Of a stretch of DNA of 64,000 bases, positions 23,055 to 34,768 are shown piece after piece; the first letter of the stretch is position 1, and every line of letters begins with the position of its first letter. The stretch is from Fomes fomentarius (lineage: Eukaryota; Basidiomycota; Agaricomycetes; Polyporales; Polyporaceae). Where the stretch lies: contig JABYQN010000012.1 in the NCBI GenBank assembly GCA_022606135.1, positions 1,388,503-1,452,502 on the forward strand. The letters run 5' to 3'. The position numbers were made by a program, and so were the translations under genes. The notes under the pieces were generated by a model. That model was given only the letters and a program-made list of their open reading frames with translations, was not told the DNA's origin and did no database searches.

Positions 23055-25502
23055 CTATGCACGCGGCTGGAACAGCACTAACGCGTACCTGCGGCATCAT
23101 TCTTGAGTCAGCTATCAAGTTGTGCTTCTGACTGGATCTACTCACTTTCCGTTGTACCGCCATTTCTCCCCGCTTTCGTCCAGCTTCTTTGCAACGTCTG
23201 CATCGACAGCAACAATCACATCTGCTTTGTTCGTGCGTAAGCTCAAAATGGGGAAGCTTCCCGCAATTGGTCCTGTTCGCGGAGGATTGGGAAACGTTAT
23301 GAGCTACACTCGTGCATTTCGATCACAAAGCATATACCAATTGCTTCTTCGAAAGGCGTCGAGGGTGGCCACTGCACATCCCCTGTTAGTCTAGCGCGGA
23401 AGGTCAGTATCGACATGTCGCATTCTCCAATACTGCAGAACTTACTTGCGGAAGCTGTCATCAGATGTAACAGATCTGTCAGTCCATACATAGGTACCTG
23501 TGGGTCATGTACCTACTTCAAGTCGCCCTATACGAAAAGCAAACGTTAGTATCAAACCTAAATCGACCAGTCATTCCACTTCTTCCTGACCTTGAAGATC
23601 ACGAGGCTACTCTGAGCCAAATTAGCGAAGAGCTCAGGAGCAAGGTCCTTCAGGTTCCAATACGGGTAGGGAGAAGTCCAGAAGTTCGCCTTCAGCCGCA
23701 ACATCAACGAATCATTCCTCCAATAAATCTGCAAGAAACATACCTTGACGTCCGAAGCACCCAGCGGATAGTCGATCGGTACGGATAAGCAGAATACGCC
23801 AGACTGGATGTATGACTCCCATCGCTTCACCATGGCATGCAGATGTACCCGGGACTCTGCGGTGGAGCTTTCTGCGGGCGTACCCTCGGAAGTACTCTCT
23901 TGTGGGAAGAAGGATGGGGAGAGGAGTGACGCGGTAGTGGACTTGAAGTCAGACGGTGTCACGTCCGATACGAACCATGGGATCAACTTCGGACTGGTCG
24001 GACGATAAGTGAGCGTATACGGTCATACACGGTAATGGCTCCCGTACGTACTGGAAGACCACTTTCGAGACGTAGGGGGTGTAGGTGACCAGGAAGTCCG
24101 CGAAAACGAAGTCGGTGAAGAGCTGAGCCAAGCCAAAGGGGTCAACATACGAGTATCCGATATCTTCGTTCATCCTACCTCGAATCCGGCTATAAACATA
24201 TAAAGGTAAGCGGCGCATCGAGTTACAGGTCAGGACGCACCATTGTCTAGTACAAAGTCTACACGAGAATCCTGCTTGCCGTCTAAGCTCTTCAGATGAT
24301 TCCAAACCTTCTCCTGATCGTCACACAGGATATATTCAGCTCGGGCAGCTTGTGCATCCTTCCCTACGGTCTGCAGATGTTGTATATCGTCATGCGAGAG
24401 ATGGGTCAGCATGGACAGATCCTGGGATAAACTCAGTCATATGACATCCTGCTAACGAGAAGACATACAGTAGCATTACCCCTGTTCCATAACACCGTCA
24501 GTGGAGATTGAAGCGATTTGGAGCATCGTGATCCTACCACAAACACATCTGTATCATTTCCTTGAAAATGACCTTTAAGTTCTCGGGATCAGAAGCAAGG
24601 CTTTGCTTGTCTCGTTCAAGCTCATGCATGGTGGTCGCGAGTTCTGCCAGTTCCGTGTGACGAGATCAGTTGTGATACCACATGCTGAGGTGAGACGCAC
24701 GGTAAATGGCCTTCGAACTCTTCTGGAAGGTCGCCTCTTTCTGCGAGAGGAAGGGATCATAGTCCTTCCAGTGTTTGGTTTGAACGAAGAGCGAGCGAAC
24801 AAGACGGTATCTGTGTGAAAGTGTTGTCAGGGAAGCATTTCGTAATCTGACAAAGCGAGCCAAACGTCATACAAGTAACACCTAGATTATGGGAAATGCA
24901 AGTCAGTTCGTGTCTCTTATCGTGGACTGTGTACGAGGGAGATTCTTACTCAGAGTAGAGCCAAGGCACAGTCAACCAAGTATTCTTCCCCTTCTCCGCA
25001 AGACGAGCTAGTTCGACGTTATAGACGTCCGTCAATGCCTCTCCATCGTCGGGGATATCCCTAAACCGTACAAAATGCGCATCGGTCTATGTCCAAAATT
25101 CGTGTGGTAGACCCTACTGCAAAGCTCGGTCACGACCCATATCATACTTGATCTCCCCAATCTTGCTGATGATAGTCTTCCCTTCTGCGATCTGTGCCTC
25201 TAAGATAGCAGCTTCTTCAGGCGTCTTGGATGGTAGTGAGACTCCAAGATCATGATTGCGACAGTAGATATTGTCGATAATGCTAGTGAGGATGACCGGC
25301 CACCTTCTCAACACGGTTTCGAAGCTGTCACACAGAGAGTGGCTAAGTCCCCTTCAGAGGGTTCAAGTGTGATCAGCCACTTACGCGAAGCTAGATCAAG
25401 CGAGATCCGAGTTTTAGCAAACGAAACATCATTGAGACGAAGTGCTCGAGTATACCTGTTGCGATCGGTGAAGTCCCAAGGAGGATATGTCGCCTCAAAC
25501 AT
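23055..25502 (-). CDS. DUF89/ARMT1-type damage-control phosphatase
   Basis: This is a metal-dependent phosphatase of the family including yeast YMR027W and human ARMT1, which removes phosphate from sugar phosphates and damaged metabolites. The start at 25502 gives MFEATYPPWDFTDRN, then SFETVLRRWPVILTSIIDNI after a ~130-nt intron. Downstream are KDYDPFLSQKEATFQKSSKAI, NLKVIFKEMIQMCLWGNATDLS and the metal-site region VDFVLDN-AGFE-LFTDFVFADFLV. AGFE is encoded by an 11-nt microexon (24179-24189) between introns of 51 and 56 nt. Later exons give VVFHPKLIPWFVSDVTPSDF, FWTSPYPYWNLKDLAPELF, NFRKLTGDVQWPPSTPFEEA and a final KWRYNGKYALVLFQPRA before TAG at 23055. Length (~450 aa) and motif order fit. 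It has at least ten introns, the densest here. Confidence 0.88.
24179..24189 (-). other. 11-nt microexon in the DUF89 gene
   Basis: Read on the minus strand, the exon ending ...GACAATG is followed by GTGCGT...TTATAG, then CCGGATTCGAG, then GTAGGATG...GCTCAG and CTCTTCACC. Joining all three gives D-N-A-G-F-E-L-F-T-D in one frame, exactly the conserved DUF89 motif. Skipping the 11 nt would shift the frame and lose the motif. The flanking introns are 24190-24240 and 24123-24178. Confidence 0.8.
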
Positions 25503-26049
25503 GGTTGGATATACAATGAATCTATACTTGCAGAGGTAGTGGTAAGCCAAGTTGAGGGAAGGCGGCTAATCGGAGAAGGACTCCAAGGATCTAATCGGAA
25601 ACCCGGCCCGTTCTGACCAAGCACACGCAATAAAATTAGTGTGCCTGGGTGCTCTAATTAATCACCATGTCTGGAGATTGATACTGATAATAAGGTACAT
25701 CCACCCCCGCACTGTGCGAAGTGACATCGACATCGACGCCGCAACAGCGCAAGTACATGCTGCCGTCTTCCAGCCACTAGCCCCAGAACATGTGAGCCTG
25801 ACATCCCCCACCCCCGCAGATCGAACCGTTAGGCATGCATATAAGTAACGCCCACCAACAATGAAGTGAGTAATAGTATGTGAACAGTAACACAACATGA
25901 TTACGAAGCCGAATATATGGCACCGTAAGCAATGAACTTGAAAGCTTGAACAGCCATGAACGTGAACGGCAATGAACGTCGGCAGTGACACAAGCCGACA
26001 TGTATAGTCATCAGCATGAAAGCGAGCGGGAACGGAAATCCTCCTGATA
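25503..26049. other. Intergenic, nothing recognised
   Basis: This interval lies upstream of the DUF89 start and downstream of the LSB5-like stop. It is moderately AT-rich. Short frames on both strands (up to ~199 codons on the minus strand) run through neighbouring coding sequence out of phase and are not supported. Confidence 0.4.
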
Positions 26050-27780
26050 TCAGTGCACTCCGCCAACGAGCGCAGCAGCAGCGAGACGCCCTTCCTTGAT
26101 GCGCTGTTGAGTGCGTTCCGCTGCTGCGTCGTAGACGAAGTGTATTGGTCGATGCCAAGGATTCCGCGCACGCGCATCGTCCGAGTCCGATGCGTCCGAG
26201 TTCCGCAGCGACTCGTTGCTGTGGTCATAGAATAGGTCGTCTGGGTCGAACGGCCCTGCAAAAACCGGACATATCAGCTTCAGCTACTAAGTGCAGAGGG
26301 ACCATGTCAAACTCACGTTCGCCCTCTGGTGGTTCTACAACCCTGCGCTTGCCCAACGCCTTGGCACTAGGCCGCACCGGCGTCTTGCACTCCTCGTCCT
26401 CTAGGTCTGACCACTCTTCGCTGCTGTGCTGTGCGAGCTTGCTACCAGGCCGTGGTGGTGGCGCGACATCCTGGGCACTCTCAATAGAGGTGCGCGGAAG
26501 GTGATGGAGCGAACCACGCTCAGGTGACGGCGTGTTCGAGCGGTGGGGAAGGCGAGGCCCATGGGGTGCAGGTGGTGGTGGCGCCAATGATTGTACGGAA
26601 CCTTGCGAACCAGGATGGTGGATCCGCTCCATGTGGTTGACGTGATTTGTCTGCGGCTGGGGTGGCCGTGTTGGAATAGGCTGTGAGATATGATTTTGGA
26701 TATGGTTCTGGGCGGAAGGTGTGGGCGTAATGACGAGGGATGGAGCGGGTGACGGGGACGCCGACGGGGACGGAGAAGGACTGCGAGACGAGGATGCTCC
26801 GCCGGCGATAGGTTGTCCTGGTTCGAGATACAAATTCTCGTTTTCATCGTACCGTAGACGCTATACAGAGTATCATCAGACCCCACATTCAGCGTAGGCA
26901 GTATCCAGACTTACCGAACGATCCATCCTCACTTCACGCTTGCTCCGCTCTTCAGCGTCTCGTTCAATACCCACACGCTCAAGATCATCGTATAACCTGA
27001 GCGCTTCGAGCAATTCCTCATTGGCTGCTAGGATTGCAGCCAAGAGCTTCTCCTCTGTGGTCAGGTGCTCAGAGTCCTTATCATTCTTCGGGCTGGACGG
27101 CGGACGGTCTCTGTCTCTTTCCCGTTCGACGGAGCGACGGGCTTCCCTCGGCTTACTCTCCACGGTCTTCCCTGCAGCCTCCCTCGAGCGCTCTGCCTGC
27201 GCAAAAGCCCACGGGATTTGTGCAGATATCAGCTCTTGCGAAGCACGGCAGCGAGCGTAGAACTCCTGCCAAGGGTGTCGTTGTCAAGGATGTTCCACGC
27301 GCGTAGAACAATATAAATTTACCTTGATGATGTCTTTGCTCTTCAGGTCCTCCGGCTTCGCGTAGGTTAGCGCCTCAGACAGGAGGTTCGCGTTTCCACG
27401 CCCGACTTTACACTCCTGGAATAAGCGCCGTATGTCTTCCTCAGGCGGGATGACACGGTTCCGTGAAGATCTGGTCTTGCCAGGTGTGACCTGTCACAGA
27501 TACAATTGATAAAATGTTCGATTGTTTTAAAGATAGAGCGCTTACAGTGGCTGGAGGCCGTTGGGGTGGCTGCCCGTGGTGCTGCTGCGTGTGGTGTTGG
27601 TGCGAGTTACGGTGCTGCAAAAGCGGTTGCGACGACGGTGGCGCAGCAGATTGCGGATGCAGCTGTTCGAGCTGCGGAGGTTGTAAGGTGTTAGGACCAA
27701 CAGAGTGTCGTGGTGTGGCAGGATAAAACATCGCGTCGTAGCCCCGCCATAGGTGCATCAGCGGTCCACACTGGTGTTGA
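26050..27780 (-). CDS. LSB5-like protein, GAT-containing C-terminal part (VHS domain absent upstream)
   Basis: LSB5-like proteins link ubiquitinated cargo, clathrin adaptors and the actin/Las17 machinery at the plasma membrane and endosomes. This minus-strand segment begins after an acceptor near 27776 with CGPLMHLWRGYDAMFYPATP, then a glutamine/histidine-rich linker. It continues into the GAT helices: RNRVIPPEEDIRRLFQECKV, NANLLSEALTYAKPEDLKSK, RASQELISAQIPWAFAQAE, and TTEEKLLAAILAANEELLEA with LRLYDDLERVGIERDAEERS. A charged RERDRDRPPSS linker and a Ser/Pro-rich tail follow, then PFDPDDLFYDHSNES and the end VYDAAAERTQQRIKEGRLAA...GGVH (TGA at 26050). The normal N-terminal VHS domain was not found in the next 2 kb upstream. 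The only VHS sequence is on the plus strand at 62974-64000. It is called partial: a paralogue fragment, or half of a broken gene. Confidence 0.72.
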
Positions 27781-28710
27781 AGCAAGCCCCGCCAACGAGA
27801 TCACAACCACGAACACTTGCACATGTGCATCTCCCCTCCGCATCCTCGCTCACGCTTTACGCGCATCAGGTAACACAACAACAATTGTACTGATCATCGT
27901 CTCTCCATGTACGTTCGACTCTTCTCACTTCTTAGCCCTAACCACGCAACCTATGTGTCGTACAGATCATTACGCCATCAAACTTGTTGAAGAAGCCCTT
28001 GGGCTGACTGGAAGTGGCTCCTACACCGGCGCGTCAGTGGCCCAATGTGCCTACTCCTCCATTCGATCCCGGCTAATTATGAACGTTCCCCTCCTTCGCT
28101 GCCACGCTCATATCCGCTACGCGTCAGACTCATTCCTTCTCTCAACACACTGACGCGATTGAGTAATTACCTGCTGGTATGTCCTACTCGGTCGCTCTCC
28201 AGACTTCTGAGTTCCAACCAGGTAACCAGTGTTCTGCGCAGCGCATCTTCCACTCACTGATAGTCCGCGCGGCTGTTGACCCAAGTAAGGGAGTGACGAA
28301 CAGATTGAAAGCAGTCGCTGGCACCGGCTTGTCAGCGGCCTCAAGAGCACCATGACGTAACCTTACTGGGGACCGCGGCCGAAGGCTCAATCTCCAACTC
28401 ATGCAATTCACGCGGACCAGAAATGGCCAACTTTCCATCGCTTTTCGGTCGCTCACGCTGACCTGCTTCGGTTGTCTAGATGCCACGAAACGACCGTTGT
28501 GTCGAATATGATGACAGAAGCCTCGTACTTCGACCAATATGCAGTTCCGGTATATGACAATGAGAGATTGATCATCTCGCACCTCACGCAATCAGCAACA
28601 ATCACTCGACAGCAAAGCCACACATCATGAATTTCCCTTATGTATCCCGCCTTACATGTCACATTCTCCTCAGAGGCACGCAACGAGCTCCCATCGAGTT
28701 CCCATACATC

Positions 28711-28867
28711 AAGAGCCGCTCGAATGCTGCCAAGTAGGCCCCGAGTCAAGAACGTGCCCGAGGTAGGGTTGACTTCGCTCTCTGGGGTGGGGTCGTTCCT
28801 GGCGCAGGCCTCTTTTTGGTCTCAGGATTAGTGCCTGCGCGAGCAGGGAAGTCAAGATGCGCCGAAA
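28711..28867 (+). repeat. Dispersed repeat, copy 1
   Basis: About 157 bp clearly resembles 58990-59151 in the same orientation. Shared blocks include GCCGCTCGA, CGAGTCAAGAACG, GCCCGAGGTA, a 21-bp GTCGTTCC...CAGGCCTCT block, TAGTACCTGC/TAGTGCCTGC and GTGCGCCGAAA/ATGCGCCGAAA. The copies differ by many substitutions and small indels, so they are old. No tRNA-like A/B boxes, long terminal repeats or coding capacity are visible. Element class unknown. Confidence 0.8.
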
Positions 28868-29511
28868 GACGAGGCGAGTATGTTGGTTTAAGTTCGCGTT
28901 GAGCCCGTGGGATAGTGGGTCGGGACATTAATCGGGCGGCTACGTCGATCCCTTTGAAACTTCTCGCTATTGGCCCTTGCATGCATGGGCATTTGGAACC
29001 ACAGCTAGACTCGTTTCTAAAGTCACCATCAGATTTTTGAAGAATTAAACCGTGGTTGGCCATCGTACAATTCAAGCGAAATCGATACCTCACTCTCAGC
29101 GACGCAGTTCCACTTACAATTTTGCAAGTTGCAGCCGCTGCAAAGCAGGGTAAATCGGTTGTGCAAGGCCAATTGGCGAGGAATTGATGATGTTCAGGAG
29201 AGTAACCCAAGATGTCGCTCATGTATGGTGCGATGACCAATGGTCTTAGGTAAATGTTGTTCGTTACATTCATGACTGGTCGCAATAGACTCGGGGGTAT
29301 CTGTGCACGGTCCACACGAATAAACAACAACACTACCGACACGAGGCACACGATTACTGCCACTTCAGAGACTAAATGGTGTATCAATTGGCCTAATATT
29401 GTAGATCGAAGGCATAGTCTGGTGGTCCACCCGCGTACTGCACCGTCTCACGCACTATGTTGACTGTAGTGAAAATTATTAGCCAAGTCATCGCTCTACA
29501 TTTTGCGAATT

Positions 29512-29979
29512 ATGCATTGTATCTTCTTTCGACATGTGAAAGCCCACACTACCCTGACAAGTATGGATTGGTATAACAAGCCATGTACCAAACATCGCAC
29601 ATCTCGTGAACCTCGTCATAAGCCACTGGGATTGTCCAACCGCCTCAACTTAGATGCAGACAGCAGTTACTTCAACAAAGAAGACGCGGATGGCGCGGAA
29701 TCTGGTTACACACCAAACATCTTTGAGAGGACAGGCAAACCTAGCCTTCTAGGAGGCCGGGTCGCAGGCATGAATGTCTTCGCTGACATACACTTCCGTA
29801 GTACTGCCGATGGTACGCTACGTGAGCAAGGAATCCTATCGCTCGATAGCAAGATGTGCGATGTAGTGGTACAATCTATGATTATGTGCCGTTTTGATCC
29901 GCAGCCACCCAATAGCTCTCAGACACGACCCTTGCGAATGTTGGCCTGTGCCCACCTGTGGTGCAAATATTTCATTTAG
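29512..29979 (+). CDS. Hypothetical 155-residue open frame, weak
   Basis: An uninterrupted ATG-to-TAG frame begins MHCIFFRHVKAH and includes RLNLDADSSYFNKEDADGAE and TADGTLREQGILSLDSKMCD. I recognise no family. The composition is soluble and plausible for a protein, but there are no supporting splice signals or clear promoter, and it lies in a gene-poor interval just downstream of convergent ARG1. It may be a decayed exon or chance. Confidence 0.2.
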   Translation: MHCIFFRHVKAHTTLTSMDWYNKPCTKHRTSREPRHKPLGLSNRLNLDADSSYFNKEDADGAESGYTPNIFERTGKPSLLGGRVAGMNVFADIHFRSTADGTLREQGILSLDSKMCDVVVQSMIMCRFDPQPPNSSQTRPLRMLACAHLWCKYFI

Positions 29980-30009
29980 GGCTGCATCCATACAACAGCA
30001 ACGTTCGGC

Positions 30010-31613
30010 TTACTTTTTGATACGGATGGACTCGATGGCGATGAAGCCAGTAGTGTCAGTCGGCTCAAAGCCACCAAGCTCGTCCATGGAAGATTGCTTC
30101 TCATCATAGAGCCCCTATGCTGCTCCGTTAGCCCCATCGCGCCTGACCAGTAATTCAGACACACTCACCTCATCAGACGAACGGCCCTCGACGACGACGT
30201 TTCCTTTGTACAACTTCAGGCGCACAACACCATTCACGGTCTGCTGGCTGGCAGGGATCGCGCTGACGATGAACTCCCGCTCAGGAGTGAACCAGTGGCC
30301 GTTGTACAGGATGCGGCTCAGCTCGACAGTGAGGAACTGGTCCCGGAGCGCACGCACGTTCCGATCGAGCGTGAGGCCCTCGAGGTCGACATGCGCAGCG
30401 CGGAGGATGGTCGCGCCAGGGGATTCATAACAGCCACGGCTCTTCACGCCAATGAACCGGTTCTCGACGATATCGATGCGGCCGATACCGTGCTTACGCG
30501 CGAGCGCGTTGAGTGCCAGGAAGATCTCGACGCCGTCGGTGTACTCCTTGTTCTGATCGGGCACAGTGACCTTCACTGGTAGACCAGCAGCAAACTCAAC
30601 CGAGATGCGCTGAGGAGTCTGAGGAGCCTGCTCGGGGTCGACGGTGAGCTTCCACATATCTGCGGGAGGAGTGATGTCCGGGTCCTCGAGGATGCCGGCT
30701 TCGTAGGAGATGTGAAAGAGGTTTTCGTCTGTCGACCACGGCTTCGCAGCGGTTTGCTGAACGGGGATCTGCTTCTCCGCAGCGTAGGTGAGGAGGGCCT
30801 GACGGCCCGCGAATCGGTGATAGAACTCTACATGAATGCATTAAACGCGGTGATTTCAGGACGTAGTGACCAACAAACATACCCGGGATACGCCACGGCG
30901 CGATGACCTTGATGTCGGGCTTGAGGCCATAGAAGGCGAGCTCAAAGCGGACTTGGTCATTGCCCTTGCCCGTACACCCGTGCGAGACGTAGTCGCAGCC
31001 TTCCTTGTCTGCGATGGCCATCATACCGCGGGCGATAACTGGTCGCGCGAGCGAAGTGCCAAGAAGGTAGACGTTCTGGCTTACACCTTAGTTTGATCGC
31101 GATGTGTCCGAGGAATTATGACGAACCTCATAGATGCAGTTCGCCTGGAGCGCAGGGTAGATGAGCTCGGTGATGAACTCCTTCTTGAGGTCCTGGATTC
31201 GATAACAAGAGGGCGGACATGCATATTCAACGAATCGGGGACATATCGGTGTAGTGCAACATACCTCGAGGAAGAATTTCTTCGCGCCGACACTGAGAGC
31301 CTTCTTCCGCGCAGCCTCAAAGTCCTTTCAAATCCAATCGCATTCAGCGTCCCGAAAACCCCCTGACGAGAAGATGCAAGTAAAACCTGCGTACCTCCTC
31401 CTGGCCGACATCGGCCATGAATGCGTAGACCTCATATCCTTGCTCGATGAGCCACGCAAGGATGCATGAAGTATCTGGTCGAGGGAGATCGCGTTTATGC
31501 GCACGCGCGATGCAGATCAGTGCTCATCATTCGCTGCGATCGCGACATAGACATCGGCACGCACCAAGACCACCAGAGTACGCGAGCAGCACACGGCCCT
31601 TCGACTCAGACAT
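30010..31613 (-). CDS. ARG1: Argininosuccinate synthase
   Basis: This enzyme joins citrulline and aspartate with ATP to make argininosuccinate in arginine biosynthesis. The start at 31613 ([17 protein letters not shown]) has its Asp codon split by a ~90-nt intron. The ATP-pyrophosphatase motif then completes as [20 protein letters not shown] and FMADVGQEE. Further exons give [84 protein letters not shown], the central [13 protein letters not shown] domain and a final [20 protein letters not shown] before TAA at 30010-30012. Seven or so introns interrupt it. A TGACTC core 68 bp upstream of the ATG suggests Gcn4/Cpc1-type amino-acid control. Length (~415 aa) and motif order are standard. Confidence 0.95.
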
Positions 31614-32267
31614 TCTGGCAGGAAGTGAAACTTGGGAGGAGGGTGAGGAGAGGAGGGAAGGAGGATGGAGGGCTGGAAGATGACTCGGTCGCGCGAGCCA
31701 GGCTCAAGAGCTGTGGCTGAAATTGAAGTCGGCAGAAATTTCCGACAGCCAGATTAGGAAACGCGTCATCTACACGCGTCTGGACGCGTTCGGTCACGCG
31801 CGTTGTCACAAAAGCTCGAACGAAGATGAGACTGGGTGAGTTCCAGAGATGCGAGCATAGCTGTACGCATAGAAGGAAAAAGAGAATCGAATTAATGGAT
31901 TAGGGGGCCAGATGCCTAGAAATAGGGATACAACAACAATGCTGTCCATCGTTCGACAAGGTCCGTTGCGAGATGGATGGTTGAAATGGGAGGGAAAGAG
32001 TCCATGCAGATCTGATATAGACAGGCAACAGCGAGAAGCTGCAGAGAGGCGCAAGAGAGTGTGTACGAAACAGAGTCGATGAGAGATGGAGGGCGAAACA
32101 ATATATAAGTGGAAGAGACGTGCGGGATATCCTGACGACAGACAATGGTGGGTGCAGATGCGCTCATGACGGTCATGAAGTCGTGTAGTGATAGCGGGAC
32201 CTGTGCCAAGAAACTGTATAGATACAGTACAGCGTGTTCGTTCGGATCGTGATAAATATGTGCTTAT
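31614..32267. other. Intergenic upstream of ARG1
   Basis: This contains the ARG1 promoter at its left end and the 3' UTR of the downstream kinase gene at its right end. On the minus strand a long CT-rich tract covers about 31630-31680 just before the ARG1 start, as in many fungal housekeeping promoters. No gene is supported. Confidence 0.45.
31681..31686 (-). promoter_or_regulatory. Possible Gcn4/Cpc1 site in the ARG1 promoter
   Basis: TGACTC (followed by G, so 6 of 7 positions of the TGASTCA consensus) lies 68-73 bp upstream of the ARG1 ATG, beyond the CT-rich tract. Position and gene identity make general amino-acid control likely. The inference rests on one short site. Confidence 0.45.
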
Positions 32268-34360
32268 TCATCGCGGAGAGGTCTGCCTCCCGTTCACCTT
32301 CGTCGCCTTCGCATACGGGGATGCAGGTGGGGTCCCTTGTTGGGTTGTGTTCGTCGCACGGACGCCACAGTCGGCCGGAGCAAGGTCTCCACACTTGATA
32401 TGCGTCCTGCGAACAGAGGCATCAGCATGGTGAAGTCAAAGAAATAAAAAAGGAAGTACGGACCTCATGCCACAGTCGTCACATTCTAGTACAGGCTTCC
32501 AGCCAAGCCGTTTCGCACACACATCACACTTCGCGCTCAGAAGCGTGCTCGAGAAGAACAGCTCCAACGGGCTCCAAAGTGCCTCCGTCGAGCGTGTGGG
32601 AGACTGACTCCGGCTCTGTGCACCATGCGACTCCCGTCCGCCAGACCCGCGCTTCGATCCCGGTTTGATGAGCGTAAAGCGGTGAACCATCGGGAGCACT
32701 GCAGACCCTCGGATAGTCGATCCACCTTCGGTAGCATTAGCGAGGGACATGATGCTCGACGACGCAGTGTGGTACGACTCGATCGAGAGTAAAGACTCCG
32801 ATGTCGTCGATGTCGTCGGAGTTGGCCCATGCGCACCCGTGGCGATTGGGTGGGACGTCAGATCATCAGACCCGTTGGGATTAGGGGAGGGTCGGATAGT
32901 CATAATCGACGAAAGTGATGGCGGCACGGTATCCGTATAGTTCACCGAGTGTCCACGGACCACCGTCGTACTGTAATCCGAATAAGTGCTTGAAGTGCTG
33001 TCTATGAGTGGCTGCGCGCTGTTGTTGCTCTTGTTGTCTGGTTTTGGTCAGCATCGCGATATTGCCTTAGTCACAACACAGTATAAACTTACCATCAGTC
33101 CCTTCACTCCAGGTGCGGTGCAGGTCAAGTTTACTAAGCCCTTCCACAGCTTTCGCGAACTCATCATCGCTGTCCTCGTCGCTGGAGTGGGAGGCTGCCG
33201 CTTTGGGAGTGGCGGACGGCTGCCTAACACCCATTCCGAAGCTAGGGATGCGTGGTGCGGCGCCGGGTCTGCGGATCCCAGTCATGAACTTGACAGTACC
33301 CAGATGGATGTCGTCTTCCGAGGGCCGTGCGAGCACCTCAGCCTCAATCTCCCGAAGTCGGTCCAATATCTCCCGCGTATTCGGTCGCTGGCTAGGAACC
33401 TGAGCGAGACAATCCAGAGTAAGGGTGATGAACCCAGGGGGGCAACCAGGGCTCGCCAGCCGTCGGACCTCATCTTCATCGATGTTGAACAAGGGTGGTG
33501 TGCGGCGGAACGTATGATCATCCGCGAGCTTACGGGCAGCAATCTCGCAGAAGATGACACCAAGGGAGAATATATCCGTGGGGAGGTCGAATTCGTTGCC
33601 AAGCAGGATCTCAGGAGACATGTACGAATCTGTGCCGCAGAACGTGAGACGCTTGCTCTCCTCTTCGTTGCGCGCCGCGATGCGTGCGAACCCGAAGTCG
33701 GTGATCTTCAGACGGCCGTTCGCAGTTACCAAGAGGTTTTCGCCCTTGAGGTCTCGGTGTATGCACTTGCGTGCGTGGAGGTATGCAAGTGCACGGGCAA
33801 TATCCGTTGCGAAAGACATCCGGAGTCGCCACGGGAAGGGTTTGGTCTTGTCATGGATGTACATGCGGAGGTTGCCATTCTCAATGAATTCGGATATGAT
33901 GAAGATGCGTCCGTCGGGGGCGCGAGATAGGCCAAGATAGAGAACCACATTGGGGTGGCGAGCCTCCCTGCAGCAGGGATGGCTTGATTGGCGAACGCGA
34001 CCACAGTACAGTAGGAAACCACTCACTTCATCAACCGCCATTCACGCTCAAAATACTTCGCGACGTCGTAGTCGTTGGAGGGCAGTACCTCCTTAATCGC
34101 GACATCTATTCCCAAGTAGGTCGCTATGAGATTGTATACCGATGTCAGCTTTACCGCACAGCGACCCGACTTGGCGTCCGCCTCCAGCCCCGAGGCTTCC
34201 TGAGATCCACTCACCCTTGTAGACATTGCCAAACGAACCCGAGCCAAGCTTCTTCCAGTCACCCTTTACGTCCTAAACGACCGAATCGGCTCCAGCAGGC
34301 ACCGGAGAGGACACCAGTACGCACCTCGAACGGGATGACATCAAAGGCATCGGAGTGCAT
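32268..34360 (-). CDS. TKL-like protein kinase with C-terminal C1-like zinc finger
   Basis: The start at 34360 (MHSDAFDVIPFE) is followed by introns leading into the kinase domain: KLGSGSFGNVYK glycine loop, YLGIDVAIKEVL (ATP Lys), FEREWRLMK (alpha-C Glu), HPNVVLYLGL, CIHRDLKGENLLV (catalytic loop), KITDFGFARIA (DFG), GTDSYMSPE and DIFSLGVIFCEI. All catalytic residues are present, so it should be active. The style is TKL (LIMK/TESK/MLK-like). A Ser/Thr-rich region (about 32600-32960) follows, then a C1-type cysteine/histidine finger: SAKCDVCAKRLGWKPVLECD, CGMR, HIKCGDLAPADCGVR. The TGA is at 32268. C1 fingers bind diacylglycerol or phosphoinositide at membranes or act as protein-binding modules. 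Kinase first, C1 last is the reverse of PKC order. The substrate is unknown. Confidence 0.85.
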
Positions 34361-34768
34361 CTTGATCTCGTTCTAGTGCGCCAGTTCGCTGTGGATAACC
34401 CCCGTGTGTGTTTCGTGGACCTCGAGGGCGAAGAGAAGGAGTGGTGTGAAACGGTCTCAGGCGTGTAGGCACCTGGCCGTCGTCGTTGGGAATGCTGGAG
34501 GCGGTGGTGGGGAGGACTAAGCCAGGATGAGCCTCTGCCACTGACCGGCACTGTGACAGTTGCGAGTCACATTCCGTCACCGAGCACGTCCGGAACGCCC
34601 GGTCCGGCTCGGAGGAATAACAGACGAGTCCGGTCGGGGGACTCGATTTGGGTTGAGCGCTTCAGAATCATAGCCCGCCGTTGACTCGGAGTTCCGTGCA
34701 CATCGTTGCGAATTTTTCCGAAAGTAAAACAATGTTCATTCAAGTGGCGTAAAGTAGCTACGAGTCCA
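34361..34768. other. Intergenic between kinase start and permease stop
   Basis: A 408-bp interval with the kinase promoter and the permease 3' UTR. No TATA box, repeat or coding frame is supported. Confidence 0.4.

Larger units (their letters stand above)
27781..30009. other. Gene-poor interval with a dispersed repeat and weak open frames
   Basis: This 2.2-kb stretch lies where the VHS half of the LSB5-like gene would be expected, but no VHS motif appears in any frame. It holds one copy of a dispersed repeat (28711-28867). A 213-codon minus frame (28746-29387) lacks an early ATG and overlaps the repeat. A 147-codon plus frame (27710-28153) begins with the complement of LSB5 coding sequence. 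I do not support either as a gene. Confidence 0.5.

Noticed and set aside
27710..28153. 147-codon plus-strand frame
   Set aside because: Its start is the complement of LSB5 linker coding sequence. The remainder has no recognisable domain.
28746..29387. 213-codon minus-strand frame with a hydrophobic start
   Set aside because: The first codon is not ATG, and the 3' part overlaps the dispersed repeat. No domain; probably chance.
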